This document shows, in pieces, positions 18,566 to 26,800 of a DNA stretch of 64,000 bases; positions within the stretch are counted from its first letter, which is position 1, and every line of letters starts with the position of its first letter. The notes below the pieces were generated by a model, which searched no databases, had not been told where the DNA came from, and saw only the letters and a program-made list of their open reading frames with translations. The DNA comes from Qipengyuania sp. S6317L1 (GTDB lineage: Bacteria; Pseudomonadota; Alphaproteobacteria; Sphingomonadales; Sphingomonadaceae): assembly GCF_023015615.1 (NCBI RefSeq), contig NZ_JALKAJ010000002.1, positions 1,006,501 to 1,070,500 of the forward strand. The letters are read 5' to 3'. The translations under genes and the position numbers were made by a program.

Positions 18566-19315
18566 ATGGCAATTCTTCATACAGGCGAGGCAAGCCAAGG
18601 CTTGGAAAGGCCTGACGGGGGTATGGCAAGAAACGCTCTGAGAATTCTTTATGTCGAAGATGATCCACGCACGGCTGCTGCGGTAAGCGAGCTTGCCTCA
18701 TCGAGCGGCGACACGCTGGTGTGGGAACAGAACGGCAGCGCGGCTCTCTTGCGCGCGGGGATGGAGGCGTTCGATATCATCATCCTTGACCGGATGCTGG
18801 GCGATATCGACGGGCTCACCATTACGCGACGACTTCGCGAAAGCGGAATTGGCACGCCGATCCTCATGCTGTCCGCTCTTGGCCGCAGCGCCGACCGCGC
18901 CGAAGGGCTCGATGCGGGCGCAGATGATTACATGGCCAAACCCTATGAACCCGATGAATTGATGGCCCGCCTTCGCGCGCTTCACCGCCGCAACGCAGGT
19001 CAGGAACATCAGGCGGTCATCATCTACGGCGCGTTTGAATGTCATTTGAAAGCGCGCACCGCCTTTCGCGACAACAAACACCTGTCGCTAAGCCCCAAGG
19101 AATTCGAGCTGTTCCGCTATTTCATGGAGAATGCGGGCGAAACGGTAACGCGCGACATGCTGCTGCGCGATGTGTGGAACATCGACTTTGACCCTCAAAC
19201 CAATGTGGTCGACGTCAATATCGGCCGCCTTCGCAGAAAGCTTGAAGAAGGGTTCAAAAGCCCCGCGCTCGAGACGATCTGGGGCTCTGGCTACCGTATT
19301 CTCGAAGGCGTTTGA
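18566..19315 (+). CDS. OmpR-family response regulator
   Basis: A 249-residue DNA-binding response regulator. The receiver domain has the acidic cluster VEDDP (residues 30-34), the phospho-acceptor Asp75 in IILDRMLGD, the conserved Ser in LMLSA and the Lys in AKPYEPDELMARL. The winged-helix output domain (about 150-249) has LSPKEFELFRYFMENAGETVTRDMLL and VDVNIGRLRRKLE, the OmpR/PhoB recognition region. The start at 18566 follows a GGCGAGAGG stretch; an internal ATG at 18623 could also serve. It is coupled to the histidine kinase (stop and start nearly touch). It is the natural candidate to bind the tandem TAAC-N6-TGTCA sites in this locus. Confidence 0.93.
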   Translation: MAILHTGEASQGLERPDGGMARNALRILYVEDDPRTAAAVSELASSSGDTLVWEQNGSAALLRAGMEAFDIIILDRMLGDIDGLTITRRLRESGIGTPILMLSALGRSADRAEGLDAGADDYMAKPYEPDELMARLRALHRRNAGQEHQAVIIYGAFECHLKARTAFRDNKHLSLSPKEFELFRYFMENAGETVTRDMLLRDVWNIDFDPQTNVVDVNIGRLRRKLEEGFKSPALETIWGSGYRILEGV

Positions 19316-19317
19316 GC

Positions 19318-20655
19318 GTGGAGGCACGCCGCTCCATTTTCTCCCGGCTCGTGGCGGGCGCGATCGGGCTCTCCATCGTGCTGGTCATTGCGCTGTGGTT
19401 TGTGACGCATCAAACGGTGCTCACCACGCTTGAGGATGGCGCGGCGAAAGAGGTCGATGTCGATATTGCCGGTCTTGTCGATATTTATGCAACCAGCGGC
19501 CTTGATGAGCTGTCCGAACGCATCGATGACCGCATTGCGCTGACCCCGTCGGAAGGCAACACGCCGCATTACCTGCTCGCCAATGATGATGGTGACCCGA
19601 TTGCGGGCGATATCGCGCAGTGGCCACAGCTTGACCCGATGGTGTCAGAGACAGGCTTTGTGCCCATCGGTGCCAAATCGGAAGGGTTTGCAAGAGCCGT
19701 GCAATTGGGGCCGGACCTGCGCCTGCTGGTCGCGCGCCGGACCGATAACAACCGCGAGATCCTGAGCAATATCGCGCTCGCCTTTGCCGTTGGGGGCAGC
19801 CTGTTCGTGCTGCTGGTGGCATTGCTTGGCCGTCTGGCCGCGCTGGGCCTGCAACGGCGTATCGGACAGATCAACCTCGCCTTTCGCGATCCGGCCAAGG
19901 CGAACGATCTTGCGCAAGGGTCGAGCGGCGATGAAATCGACGAGCTTACCGGCCATTCGGCAAGGGCAATCACACGCCAGCGCGGTTTGAGCGAAGCGTA
20001 TAAGGAAACCTCCGAACAACTCGCCCACGAGATGCGCACGCCTTTATCGCACCTCGACAACCGGCTTTTGAAAGCGCTCGAAGAATCGCCCAAACCCAAT
20101 GTGGCGCAGCGGCTGGTCGAAGCGCGAAGCGAGATCAAGCGCCTTGTCCAGACGCTCGAATCGCTGCTCGATATTGCGTCGAGCAAAAGCCGCCGGGGTG
20201 ACCGCGCAGGGCTCGCGCCTGTCGATATGAGCGCGATGGTGAACAGCCTTTGCGAACTTTACGCAGGCAGCGCAGAGGAAACAGGGCACACATTCACATG
20301 GGAGGTGGAGCCGCGGGTGATGATCGAAGGCGAAGAGCGCCAGCTTAGCCGGCTTATCACCAATCTGCTCGACAACGCACTTAAATATGTGCCCGAAGGC
20401 GGCACGGTTTCGGTAACGCTGGATGAAGGCCCCGAACTGGTCATCGCAGACAATGGCCCGGGCGTCGCGCCAGCCGACCGGACACGCATTTTTGACCGTT
20501 TCTACCGTGGCCGCTCGAACAGCGACGCCACCGGATCCGATGTGCATGGCAGCGGCCTGGGCCTCGCGCTCGCCAAGGCCATCGCAGAACGTCACGGATT
20601 GACGCTCGCCCTTGATGACACAAAGATTGGCGCAAGCTTTCGACTGAAAAAGTGA
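19318..20655 (+). CDS. Membrane sensor histidine kinase
   Basis: A 445-residue kinase with an N-terminal transmembrane helix, a periplasmic sensor loop of about 120 residues, a second transmembrane helix (GGSLFVLLVALLGRLAALG), a HAMP-like linker and a DHp domain with the phospho-acceptor His near residue 237 in LAHEMRTPLSHL. The ATPase has the N box NLLDNALKYVPEGG, the G1 box DNGPGV and the G2 box GSGLGLALAKAI. I chose the GTG at 19318, which lies 9 nt after GAAGG; a TTG at 19312 overlaps the regulator stop. It partners the regulator at 18566 and sits between the FecR/Slam genes and the CHAT gene, so its signal may be the state of the envelope machine they encode. Confidence 0.92.
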   Translation: MEARRSIFSRLVAGAIGLSIVLVIALWFVTHQTVLTTLEDGAAKEVDVDIAGLVDIYATSGLDELSERIDDRIALTPSEGNTPHYLLANDDGDPIAGDIAQWPQLDPMVSETGFVPIGAKSEGFARAVQLGPDLRLLVARRTDNNREILSNIALAFAVGGSLFVLLVALLGRLAALGLQRRIGQINLAFRDPAKANDLAQGSSGDEIDELTGHSARAITRQRGLSEAYKETSEQLAHEMRTPLSHLDNRLLKALEESPKPNVAQRLVEARSEIKRLVQTLESLLDIASSKSRRGDRAGLAPVDMSAMVNSLCELYAGSAEETGHTFTWEVEPRVMIEGEERQLSRLITNLLDNALKYVPEGGTVSVTLDEGPELVIADNGPGVAPADRTRIFDRFYRGRSNSDATGSDVHGSGLGLALAKAIAERHGLTLALDDTKIGASFRLKK

Positions 20656-20663
20656 GAAATGAG

Positions 20664-21350
20664 ATGAACAAGTCCAAATCACGGTCGGGTTTTTACAAGG
20701 TTTCTGGAGGGCTTGGAGCTAGTCTTCGCCCCATGGCAGAGAAAAAGGCATCCGTTACAGCCATTTGCGCTGGCGCATTGTTGGCAGGGCTCGGCTGTGC
20801 GCCTGTCGCGACATCGAGCGAAGCTTCCGCACAAACTGCATCGTTGCAACGCGGCCCTGCTCCCGAATCGCAATGGCGCGCCGCACGGCTGGCGCAAAAC
20901 CTCGCCGATGCGGAAATCGCACATGAAGCGGGCGAGAGCGCCAAACTCGCGCAGCTCGTAAATGCCTTGAAGATGAGCGGGCTGACCCCGCACGATCAGA
21001 ACAGCGCCGATCATGTGAGCCAATGGAGCCTTGCATCCGGCGGCGAAGCGATCCCGTTTCGCGGTCGACTTCTTGGCCCTGCCTATGTGCGCGGCGAATT
21101 GGCACCCGGCGAAGTCTGGAAAAGCGCGCAGACTTTCAAATCGGGCGAGCCAAGCACCCTTGCCGTCTCGCACAAGGGCTCTGGCCCGGTCAGCTTGAGC
21201 GTCTCCGATCAAAGCGCGCGCCGCGTATGCGCGGAACCCGGCCAAAAGGCTCCCGCCTGCCGCTTTACCCCCCTTTATACCCAGCGATATCGAATCGAAC
21301 TCACCAACAAGGGGCCTGGACGTGCGGTTTATTTTCTCGTCTTTGATTAG
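20664..21350 (+). CDS. Small exported protein of unknown function, coupled to the CHAT gene
   Basis: A 228-residue protein that I do not recognise. A hydrophobic segment (VTAICAGALLAGLG) after a long basic N-terminus suggests export, with likely cleavage near ASA-QT. The middle is charged and helical (RAARLAQNLADAEIAHEAGESAKLAQLVNAL). The C-terminal 100 residues look like a beta-sandwich (GELAPGEVW, TLAVSHKGSGPVSLSV, RYRIELTNKG, AVYFLVFD) with two cysteines, resembling PPC-like domains. The ATG at 20664 follows the kinase stop by 8 nt; an internal ATG at 20733 is possible. Its end overlaps the CHAT gene by 29 nt, so the two are probably translated together. It may be an adaptor or substrate of the CHAT protein. 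Confidence 0.65.
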   Translation: MNKSKSRSGFYKVSGGLGASLRPMAEKKASVTAICAGALLAGLGCAPVATSSEASAQTASLQRGPAPESQWRAARLAQNLADAEIAHEAGESAKLAQLVNALKMSGLTPHDQNSADHVSQWSLASGGEAIPFRGRLLGPAYVRGELAPGEVWKSAQTFKSGEPSTLAVSHKGSGPVSLSVSDQSARRVCAEPGQKAPACRFTPLYTQRYRIELTNKGPGRAVYFLVFD

Positions 21351-24117
21351 GATGTTTGGCGCGGGCGCATTGCTCGCCTTCTCTGCCCCCGCAGCAGCCC
21401 AGTATTTCGACATTTACGGCGAGGCGAACCGCACTTTGCCCGCCGCCCAAACCGCCTATGATGCGATGGATGCAGGCGCGGATGATGGCGCGGATGATGA
21501 TGAACGCGCGCAGCGTACATCCGACCTCATCATGGGCCTCATCGGCAAGGCGAAATACAAGGAAGCCTACGAGCTTTACCTTGAGAGCGCCGATCTGGAC
21601 CTTCACCCCGATGCACGCATGGGCGCAGTGGGCCACGGGCTCGTCGCTTTCACCAAGGACGAGGCGCTGATCGCGGAATACATCGCCCAGCTGGAGGCCA
21701 AGGTCGAAAGTGCGTCCTGCGCCCCGTGCTATGCCCGCACATTTGCCGCCCACCATCTGGCGCGGTATTATTTCATCCAGAACGAAGACCTCCCGCGATC
21801 GCTTGAGTGGCACAAGAAGGCGCTCGACCTCGCGCTTGAAGATCTTGCCGCCGATGATCCTGCGCGGGTCAATTTCGCCTATCAGTACGCCGCCTACCTG
21901 CGCAATCAGGACCTCACAGCGAGCGCCAGGGCGGTGCGCTATACAGAAGAACTCGCGTTCGAGCTTTTGCCGCGCGATGATCACCTTGGCTGGCTCTATG
22001 TCTTCCTTGCCAATGCGCTGGTCGCACTGGACAGTGGCAGGACCGCCGAGGCTGCCGATCTCTTCGGACGTATCGCGGATATCGGTGTTGCAGAATGGGG
22101 CCCCACCGACCCGCAACTGCTTGGCATTTTCCAGAACACCGCCATTCTCAATTCGCGCCTTGGCCGCACCCGGCAGGCGGTCGAAGTTGCCCTTCGCGCA
22201 GAAGGCAATCAGGCCTATTCCGACAAGAGCGAGCACGCCTATCATCAGGCGCTTATCGCCCGGCTTTTGTTCGAGGATGCACGGCCAGAGGAAGCCGTGG
22301 CCTACTTCCGCGAAGCGATGGCGCTTTGGGACGGGACTCCCGATGAAGACATTTACCTGACCCATGCGCGAATCAGTTTTGCCAACACGCTCTCGCTGTT
22401 AGGCCAAAAAGACGAGAGCTATAATGAAGAGGCAAAAGCGCTTCTCAAAATGGCCCTGCCCACATTCGAGGCGCTTGACCTCACCAGTCCCCAGCGCCGC
22501 GAATACCAGACGCTGGCCTCGCTCATCTATGCAAGGGTGGGGGAGCTAGAACGCGCCGCCGATACGCTCGCGCCTGTGCTGGATGTCAACGAGCAGGTGC
22601 TTCTCGATGTGTATGCCCAGGATCAGGAACGCCGCGCGGTCGCCTCCGACGGGACCGAGCTGTTCCGCGATGCGGCCCTGATCTCGCTCTTGAGCGGTGA
22701 CGATGAACGCGCATGGCGCAGCGCCCAGCTTGCCGTCATCAGCGACCTTGCGATGAGCGCAGCCGCGCTCACCTATCCCGGCGATCCCGAAGGGTTCAGC
22801 GCCGCACTCGACGATGTGCGACTTGCACGCGCAGCGCAGGACGAGGCGCGCGTTGCGCTCGCCAATGGCGAGGGGAGCGCGAGTGCCCTGGCGCAAGCGA
22901 GCGCCGCGCGCGCGGCGGCAGAGACGGCCCTTGGCGAACGCTATCCCGATTTTGCCGACTATTTGCGGCCCCGTCCCCTTTCGATTGCAGGGGCGAATGC
23001 GCTCTTGAACGCAGAAGAAGCATATATCCTCCCCATCGTCTATTCCGACCGCGTGGTGACCATGGCGATTACCGCAGACGGATTTGCCTGGGGCCAATCG
23101 CAAACCGGCCCGTTCGAGGCGCGCGAGCTCATTTCCAAAGTGCGCTCATCGCTCGATGCCAGCCTTGGCGCAGACGACCAGTTCGACGCAGCCGCAGCGC
23201 ACCGGCTCTTTTCGCTGATCTTCACCGATGAAATTGCCGCTGCGACCAGCGGTAAAGCCAAGCTGATCTTTCCGGCAGGCGGCGCCTTGGCGGTCATCCC
23301 GCCTTCCATCCTTGTCACCAAAGACCAGGAAGGCGAGCCGGCCGAATTCCTGATTGAACGCCACGCCATCGCGATCACGCCGGGTCTGGGCGGGCGGCAA
23401 AGAGCACGCGCAGCTGCGCCCAAGAGCTTTGCCGGCATCGGCGCGCCCAGCCTCGCGAAAGCGCCGGCCAACCGTTTCGCCCTTCGCGGAACGGTGGTCG
23501 ATGTTGAAAGCATCAGCGCGCTCCCCTCGCTTCCCGGCGCAAACGAAGAGTTGATTGCTCTCAAGTCCGCTTTTGACGAGGACCGCGAGGGACTTGGCAC
23601 GCTTGTTCTGACCGGCGATGCCGCCACCGAAGAGGCCGTGCGCGCTGCGCCTCTGGCCGATTTTCAGGTTCTCGCCTTTGCCACCCATGGCCTTGTCAGC
23701 GGCCAGATTGCCGGGCTCAGTGAGCCGGCGCTCGTGCTGACGCCCGATGCAGCCAACGCCTCACCGCAAAACGACGGCCTGCTGACCGCGAGCGAGATCG
23801 GGCGGCTGCGTCTGGCGGCGGACTGGGTGGTCTTGTCGGCCTGCAACACCGCCGCTGGCGAGGGGCAGGCCTCACCCACCTATTCAGGGCTGGCCCGCGC
23901 TTTTCAGCTCGCGGGCGCCCGCTCGCTTCTCCTGTCGCATTGGCCCGTGCGCGACGACATCGCCACAAGGCTGAGCGTTGCGACGGTCAAGGCATCGGGC
24001 ACAGGCGTCGAGCGCAGCGAAGCCTTAAGGCGCGCACAGCTCAGCCTGATGAACGATAGCGCCGACAAAGCCACCCGTTCGCCCGCGCTATGGGCGCCGT
24101 TCGTGATCATAGAATGA
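21322..24117 (+). CDS. Exported TPR-CHAT domain protein (candidate periplasmic caspase-like protease)
   Basis: A 931-residue protein. The signal peptide ends SAPAAAQ near residue 27. Residues about 60-500 are TPR-like helical pairs (for example DLPRSLEWHKKALDLALEDL and EEAVAYFREAMALWD). Residues about 640-931 form a CHAT domain with the catalytic His789 in FATHG and Cys841 in LSACNTA, both intact, plus the GLARAFQLAGARSLLLSHWPV strand-helix typical of the family. CHAT proteins are caspase-like peptidases; the signal peptide places this one in the periplasm or outside. The GTG at 21322 has AAGGGG about 7 nt upstream; an ATG at 21352 would shorten the signal peptide. It is the last gene of the regulator-kinase operon. 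Confidence 0.9.
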   Translation: MRFIFSSLIRMFGAGALLAFSAPAAAQYFDIYGEANRTLPAAQTAYDAMDAGADDGADDDERAQRTSDLIMGLIGKAKYKEAYELYLESADLDLHPDARMGAVGHGLVAFTKDEALIAEYIAQLEAKVESASCAPCYARTFAAHHLARYYFIQNEDLPRSLEWHKKALDLALEDLAADDPARVNFAYQYAAYLRNQDLTASARAVRYTEELAFELLPRDDHLGWLYVFLANALVALDSGRTAEAADLFGRIADIGVAEWGPTDPQLLGIFQNTAILNSRLGRTRQAVEVALRAEGNQAYSDKSEHAYHQALIARLLFEDARPEEAVAYFREAMALWDGTPDEDIYLTHARISFANTLSLLGQKDESYNEEAKALLKMALPTFEALDLTSPQRREYQTLASLIYARVGELERAADTLAPVLDVNEQVLLDVYAQDQERRAVASDGTELFRDAALISLLSGDDERAWRSAQLAVISDLAMSAAALTYPGDPEGFSAALDDVRLARAAQDEARVALANGEGSASALAQASAARAAAETALGERYPDFADYLRPRPLSIAGANALLNAEEAYILPIVYSDRVVTMAITADGFAWGQSQTGPFEARELISKVRSSLDASLGADDQFDAAAAHRLFSLIFTDEIAAATSGKAKLIFPAGGALAVIPPSILVTKDQEGEPAEFLIERHAIAITPGLGGRQRARAAAPKSFAGIGAPSLAKAPANRFALRGTVVDVESISALPSLPGANEELIALKSAFDEDREGLGTLVLTGDAATEEAVRAAPLADFQVLAFATHGLVSGQIAGLSEPALVLTPDAANASPQNDGLLTASEIGRLRLAADWVVLSACNTAAGEGQASPTYSGLARAFQLAGARSLLLSHWPVRDDIATRLSVATVKASGTGVERSEALRRAQLSLMNDSADKATRSPALWAPFVIIE

Positions 24118-24140
24118 TGGCTGATCGCCCCGTAAAATAA

Positions 24141-24217
<77 letters not shown>

Positions 24218-24407
24218 TTAACGCGAATGCGGCGGTGCGCATCGTCGCTCTTTCGAGCGAGGCCCTTCGCCGTTAGCAAGGGTCTTGCCCGCTTGCCAGC
24301 CATAATTGTGCAATACCGCTCCAAAGTGGGCGTAGGAAAAATGTATGACCTGATCCTCTCACGCGGGGAAAGCTTAACCAATCGGCAAGAGGCGTGGGGG
24401 TATCTCA

Positions 24408-24809
24408 ATGCCCATGCCAGCACTTCCATTCCATCATCATCGCCCCGCCCTCCAGACCCGCACAATCGAGGGCGCGAACGCGGCGCTCGTACAGCGGTGG
24501 GGTGCGCTTCAGCGCAGGGCCGATGAAATCGCCGCGCTTGCCGATCTCGCACCTGAGTTCAGCGCCAGTGAAAAGGATGCCGCGCGCATCGCCATGGGCG
24601 ACGCATTCAGCCACGCTGGTGAACGCGCTGCACAGATTGCGACTCGCGGGATCGAGGACATGGAACTGCTTACCGAAACGGGGCTCAAGGCGCTTGTACA
24701 GGTACAGGCCCGTGGCAAACCGGTACAGGCGCCTGCGCTTGCGTTATGGCGCGAGCTTTATCACGCGCGCGAGGCCGTTCTCTCGGTTCTGGAACCTGTT
24801 CCTGCATGA
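24408..24809 (+). CDS. Hypothetical protein
   Basis: A 133-residue, mostly helical, Ala/Arg-rich protein with no recognised domain. The ATG follows a GGGGG run by about 7 nt. Codon use matches neighbouring genes, with GC-rich third positions. The sequence is hydrophilic with no signal peptide or membrane segment. It lies just before mmcB on the same strand, but the LexA box between them implies separate control of mmcB. Confidence 0.6.
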   Translation: MPMPALPFHHHRPALQTRTIEGANAALVQRWGALQRRADEIAALADLAPEFSASEKDAARIAMGDAFSHAGERAAQIATRGIEDMELLTETGLKALVQVQARGKPVQAPALALWRELYHAREAVLSVLEPVPA

Positions 24810-24828
24810 TGCGATGACGCTTGACCGC

Positions 24829-24843
24829 GTTCGCATTTTGTTC
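24829..24843 (+). promoter_or_regulatory. LexA (SOS) box upstream of mmcB
   Basis: GTTC-GCATTTT-GTTC is an exact match to the alphaproteobacterial LexA consensus GTTC-N7-GTTC. It ends 13 nt before the ATG at 24857, a position expected to block transcription. In Caulobacter, mmcB belongs to the LexA regulon. Confidence 0.8.
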
Positions 24844-24856
24844 CACCCTTAAGCAC

Positions 24857-25390
24857 ATGAACGGCAGCCAAGACGTGATTCACCAACCCCTTCCTGTCCC
24901 GCAATCTGCGGCTCAAGATACACCTGTACAGACGTGCGCTGCCAAAGACGTGGCGCGCGGGATCAAGCGGTTGTTTGCGCGAAATGATATCTGGTGCGTC
25001 GAGGAAATGGCCTTGCCCAACAATCGGCGGGCGGACCTTATGGGAATTGATGCGCGCGGACAGATTATTGCGGTCGAGATCAAGGTCTCGCGAGCGGATC
25101 TTCTGGGTGACAGCAAATGGCCCGATTATCTCGACTTTTGCGACCGGTTCTTCTGGGGCGTGCCGCCGGGCCTTGATCGCTCTCCGCTCGAAAGCGAGGG
25201 CTTCATGCCGGATCGCTGCGGCGTGATCGTGGCTGATGGGTATGACGCGGAAATCTTGCGTCAGGCGCCGCTCGAACCACTGGCAGCTGCGCGTCGCAAG
25301 GCGCAGGTCGAAAAGCTTGCGCGCACTGCCATGCGTCGCAACACCGCCTTGATCGATCCCAATTGCGCCGATCTGGACAGCGCCGGATAA
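24857..25390 (+). CDS. mmcB: MmcB family DNA repair protein
   Basis: A 177-residue protein of the MmcB family. Family features include GIKRLFARNDIWCVEEMALPNNRRADLMGID, IIAVEIKVSRADLLGDSKWPDYLDFCDRFFW and the CGVIVADG..AEILR block. The Asp and Glu-x-Lys pattern (RRADLMGID...AVEIKVS) resembles a PD-(D/E)xK nuclease core. In Caulobacter, mmcB is SOS-induced and needed for mitomycin C resistance. The ATG at 24857 is preferred over a TTG at 24821, because the longer form would include the LexA box within the coding sequence and adds 12 residues absent from the family core. Confidence 0.85.
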   Translation: MNGSQDVIHQPLPVPQSAAQDTPVQTCAAKDVARGIKRLFARNDIWCVEEMALPNNRRADLMGIDARGQIIAVEIKVSRADLLGDSKWPDYLDFCDRFFWGVPPGLDRSPLESEGFMPDRCGVIVADGYDAEILRQAPLEPLAAARRKAQVEKLARTAMRRNTALIDPNCADLDSAG

Positions 25391-25446
25391 TCGACAAATG
25401 CCAAGCGGCTTTGCGCAGCTTATAATCTGCGCCATAACCGCCCGCG

Positions 25447-26241
25447 ATGGTTCCCGGTAGCACCCCTTTCTGGCTCGCGTTTCTGATCGTGGGCATGGCG
25501 ATGAGCGTGATGGTCGCGATACGCTATCTTCTGGCGAGCGGAGGCTTTGCCTGGATCACTGCAAAGCTGCGCCCGGGCCTTTATGCCAATCAACGCGCGC
25601 AAATTGCGATGGAAATGCGCTATTCGGCAGTGGCGGCGGTGATTTACGGGGTTCCTGCGGGCGCTGTTTTCTGGCTGTGGCGGCACCACGGTTATTCGCT
25701 GATCTACACCGATTGGAACGCCTTTGCGCTCTGGTATCTGCCTGTATCGGTGGTGATTTATCTGTTTGCGCAGGACACGTGGTTTTACTGGACCCACCGC
25801 GCGATGCATCATTGGCCGCGCCTGTTCAAGCTCGCGCATAAGGTCCACCACGACAGCAAACCGCCCACCGCATGGACCGCGATGAGCTTTCATCCGGTCG
25901 AAAGCATCAGCGGGGCCATCGTCATTCCGGTGCTGGTGTTCCTTGTGCCCATTCATCTGGCGATGCTTGGGGTGGTGCTTACGGTGGCAACCCTCATGGG
26001 GGTCATCAATCATTTGGGCTGGGAGATTTTCCCGCGACGGTTTGTTCATTCTGCGTTTGGGGCAGGCGTGATAACCGCCAGCCATCACGAGAAGCATCAC
26101 GAGGATTACCGATGCAATTACGGGCTCTATTTCCGTTTCTGGGACAGGCTTTGCGGAACCGATCGCGGTCTGTCGCGCCGCTTTGCCAAAACCACAGCCA
26201 GCGCGCCGGACGAAGCCGGCCTCGAACAGGTGGCCCCATGA
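25447..26241 (+). CDS. Sterol desaturase / fatty acid hydroxylase family protein
   Basis: A 264-residue integral membrane di-iron oxygenase. Four or more hydrophobic helices alternate with the three histidine boxes of the family: HRAMHH, HKVHH (as AHKVHHDS) and a C-terminal HHEKHHEDY. These bind the two irons that activate oxygen for hydroxylation or desaturation of a lipid. The substrate cannot be read from sequence; carotenoid, sterol-like and fatty acid substrates all occur in this superfamily. Its TGA overlaps the ATG of the following DUF2141 gene (ATGA), a pairing that suggests the exported partner serves the same lipid pathway. Confidence 0.88.
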   Translation: MVPGSTPFWLAFLIVGMAMSVMVAIRYLLASGGFAWITAKLRPGLYANQRAQIAMEMRYSAVAAVIYGVPAGAVFWLWRHHGYSLIYTDWNAFALWYLPVSVVIYLFAQDTWFYWTHRAMHHWPRLFKLAHKVHHDSKPPTAWTAMSFHPVESISGAIVIPVLVFLVPIHLAMLGVVLTVATLMGVINHLGWEIFPRRFVHSAFGAGVITASHHEKHHEDYRCNYGLYFRFWDRLCGTDRGLSRRFAKTTASAPDEAGLEQVAP

Positions 26242-26675
26242 TCCGCGCAGGCTGGCTTGCTCTGGGTGGAGCGCTCCTCGCAGCCGGCGCGCCTGCCGCC
26301 GCGGAAAGTGTGACCATCACGGTCACCGATCTTCGCAACACCAACGGCGTTGTGATGGCGTGCATGACCACCAAGCAAAGCGTCTTTCCCAAGTGTCGCC
26401 GTGATCCGAAATCCCACCGCACGGTCGTGAAAGCAGCAAACACCATCACCATCCGTTTCGATAATGTCGCGCCGGGCGACTATGCGATTGCATTGCTCCA
26501 TGACGAAAACGAGGACGGCAAAGCCAACCGGGTCCTCGGCATGGCGCCCAAGGAAGGGTATGGCTTTTCGCGCGATGCACCGGTGCGCATGGCTCCGCCC
26601 GAGTGGGATGATGCCGTGTTCACGATGGGCAACGCGCCCAAAAAGCTCACCATCAAGATGCGCTACTTCCTCTAG
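26238..26675 (+). CDS. Exported DUF2141 family protein, second copy
   Basis: A 145-residue protein with a signal peptide ending APAAA-ES near residue 20. The mature part shows the DUF2141 pattern: VTITVTDLRNTNGVVMACM, two cysteines, VAPGDYAIALLHDENEDGKANR (an acidic, calcium-loop-like turn), MAPKEGYGFSRDAP and KKLTIKMRY at the end. It starts inside the stop of the hydroxylase gene. It resembles the product of 8566-9093 in fold but has a different acidic loop and is shorter. The function of the family is unknown. Confidence 0.85.
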   Translation: MIRAGWLALGGALLAAGAPAAAESVTITVTDLRNTNGVVMACMTTKQSVFPKCRRDPKSHRTVVKAANTITIRFDNVAPGDYAIALLHDENEDGKANRVLGMAPKEGYGFSRDAPVRMAPPEWDDAVFTMGNAPKKLTIKMRYFL

Positions 26676-26737
26676 GCAATCGCCATTTCTGGCGCTTTCC
26701 GGCAGCCGGTAACAAAAGTTGAAGTTTGTCGGGGCGC

Positions 26738-26752
26738 TTAACGGGATGTTTA
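26738..26752 (+). promoter_or_regulatory. CtrA-like box upstream of the PAS protein
   Basis: TTAA-CGGGATG-TTTA differs in one base from the CtrA consensus TTAA-N7-TTAA. It lies about 50-60 bp upstream of the candidate starts of the PAS protein gene. A single near-match of this length can occur by chance. Confidence 0.35.
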
Positions 26753-26800
26753 CCACGTAAGGCCAGAACCCTTCCCAAGCACGTAGTAGTTTTGGGAACG

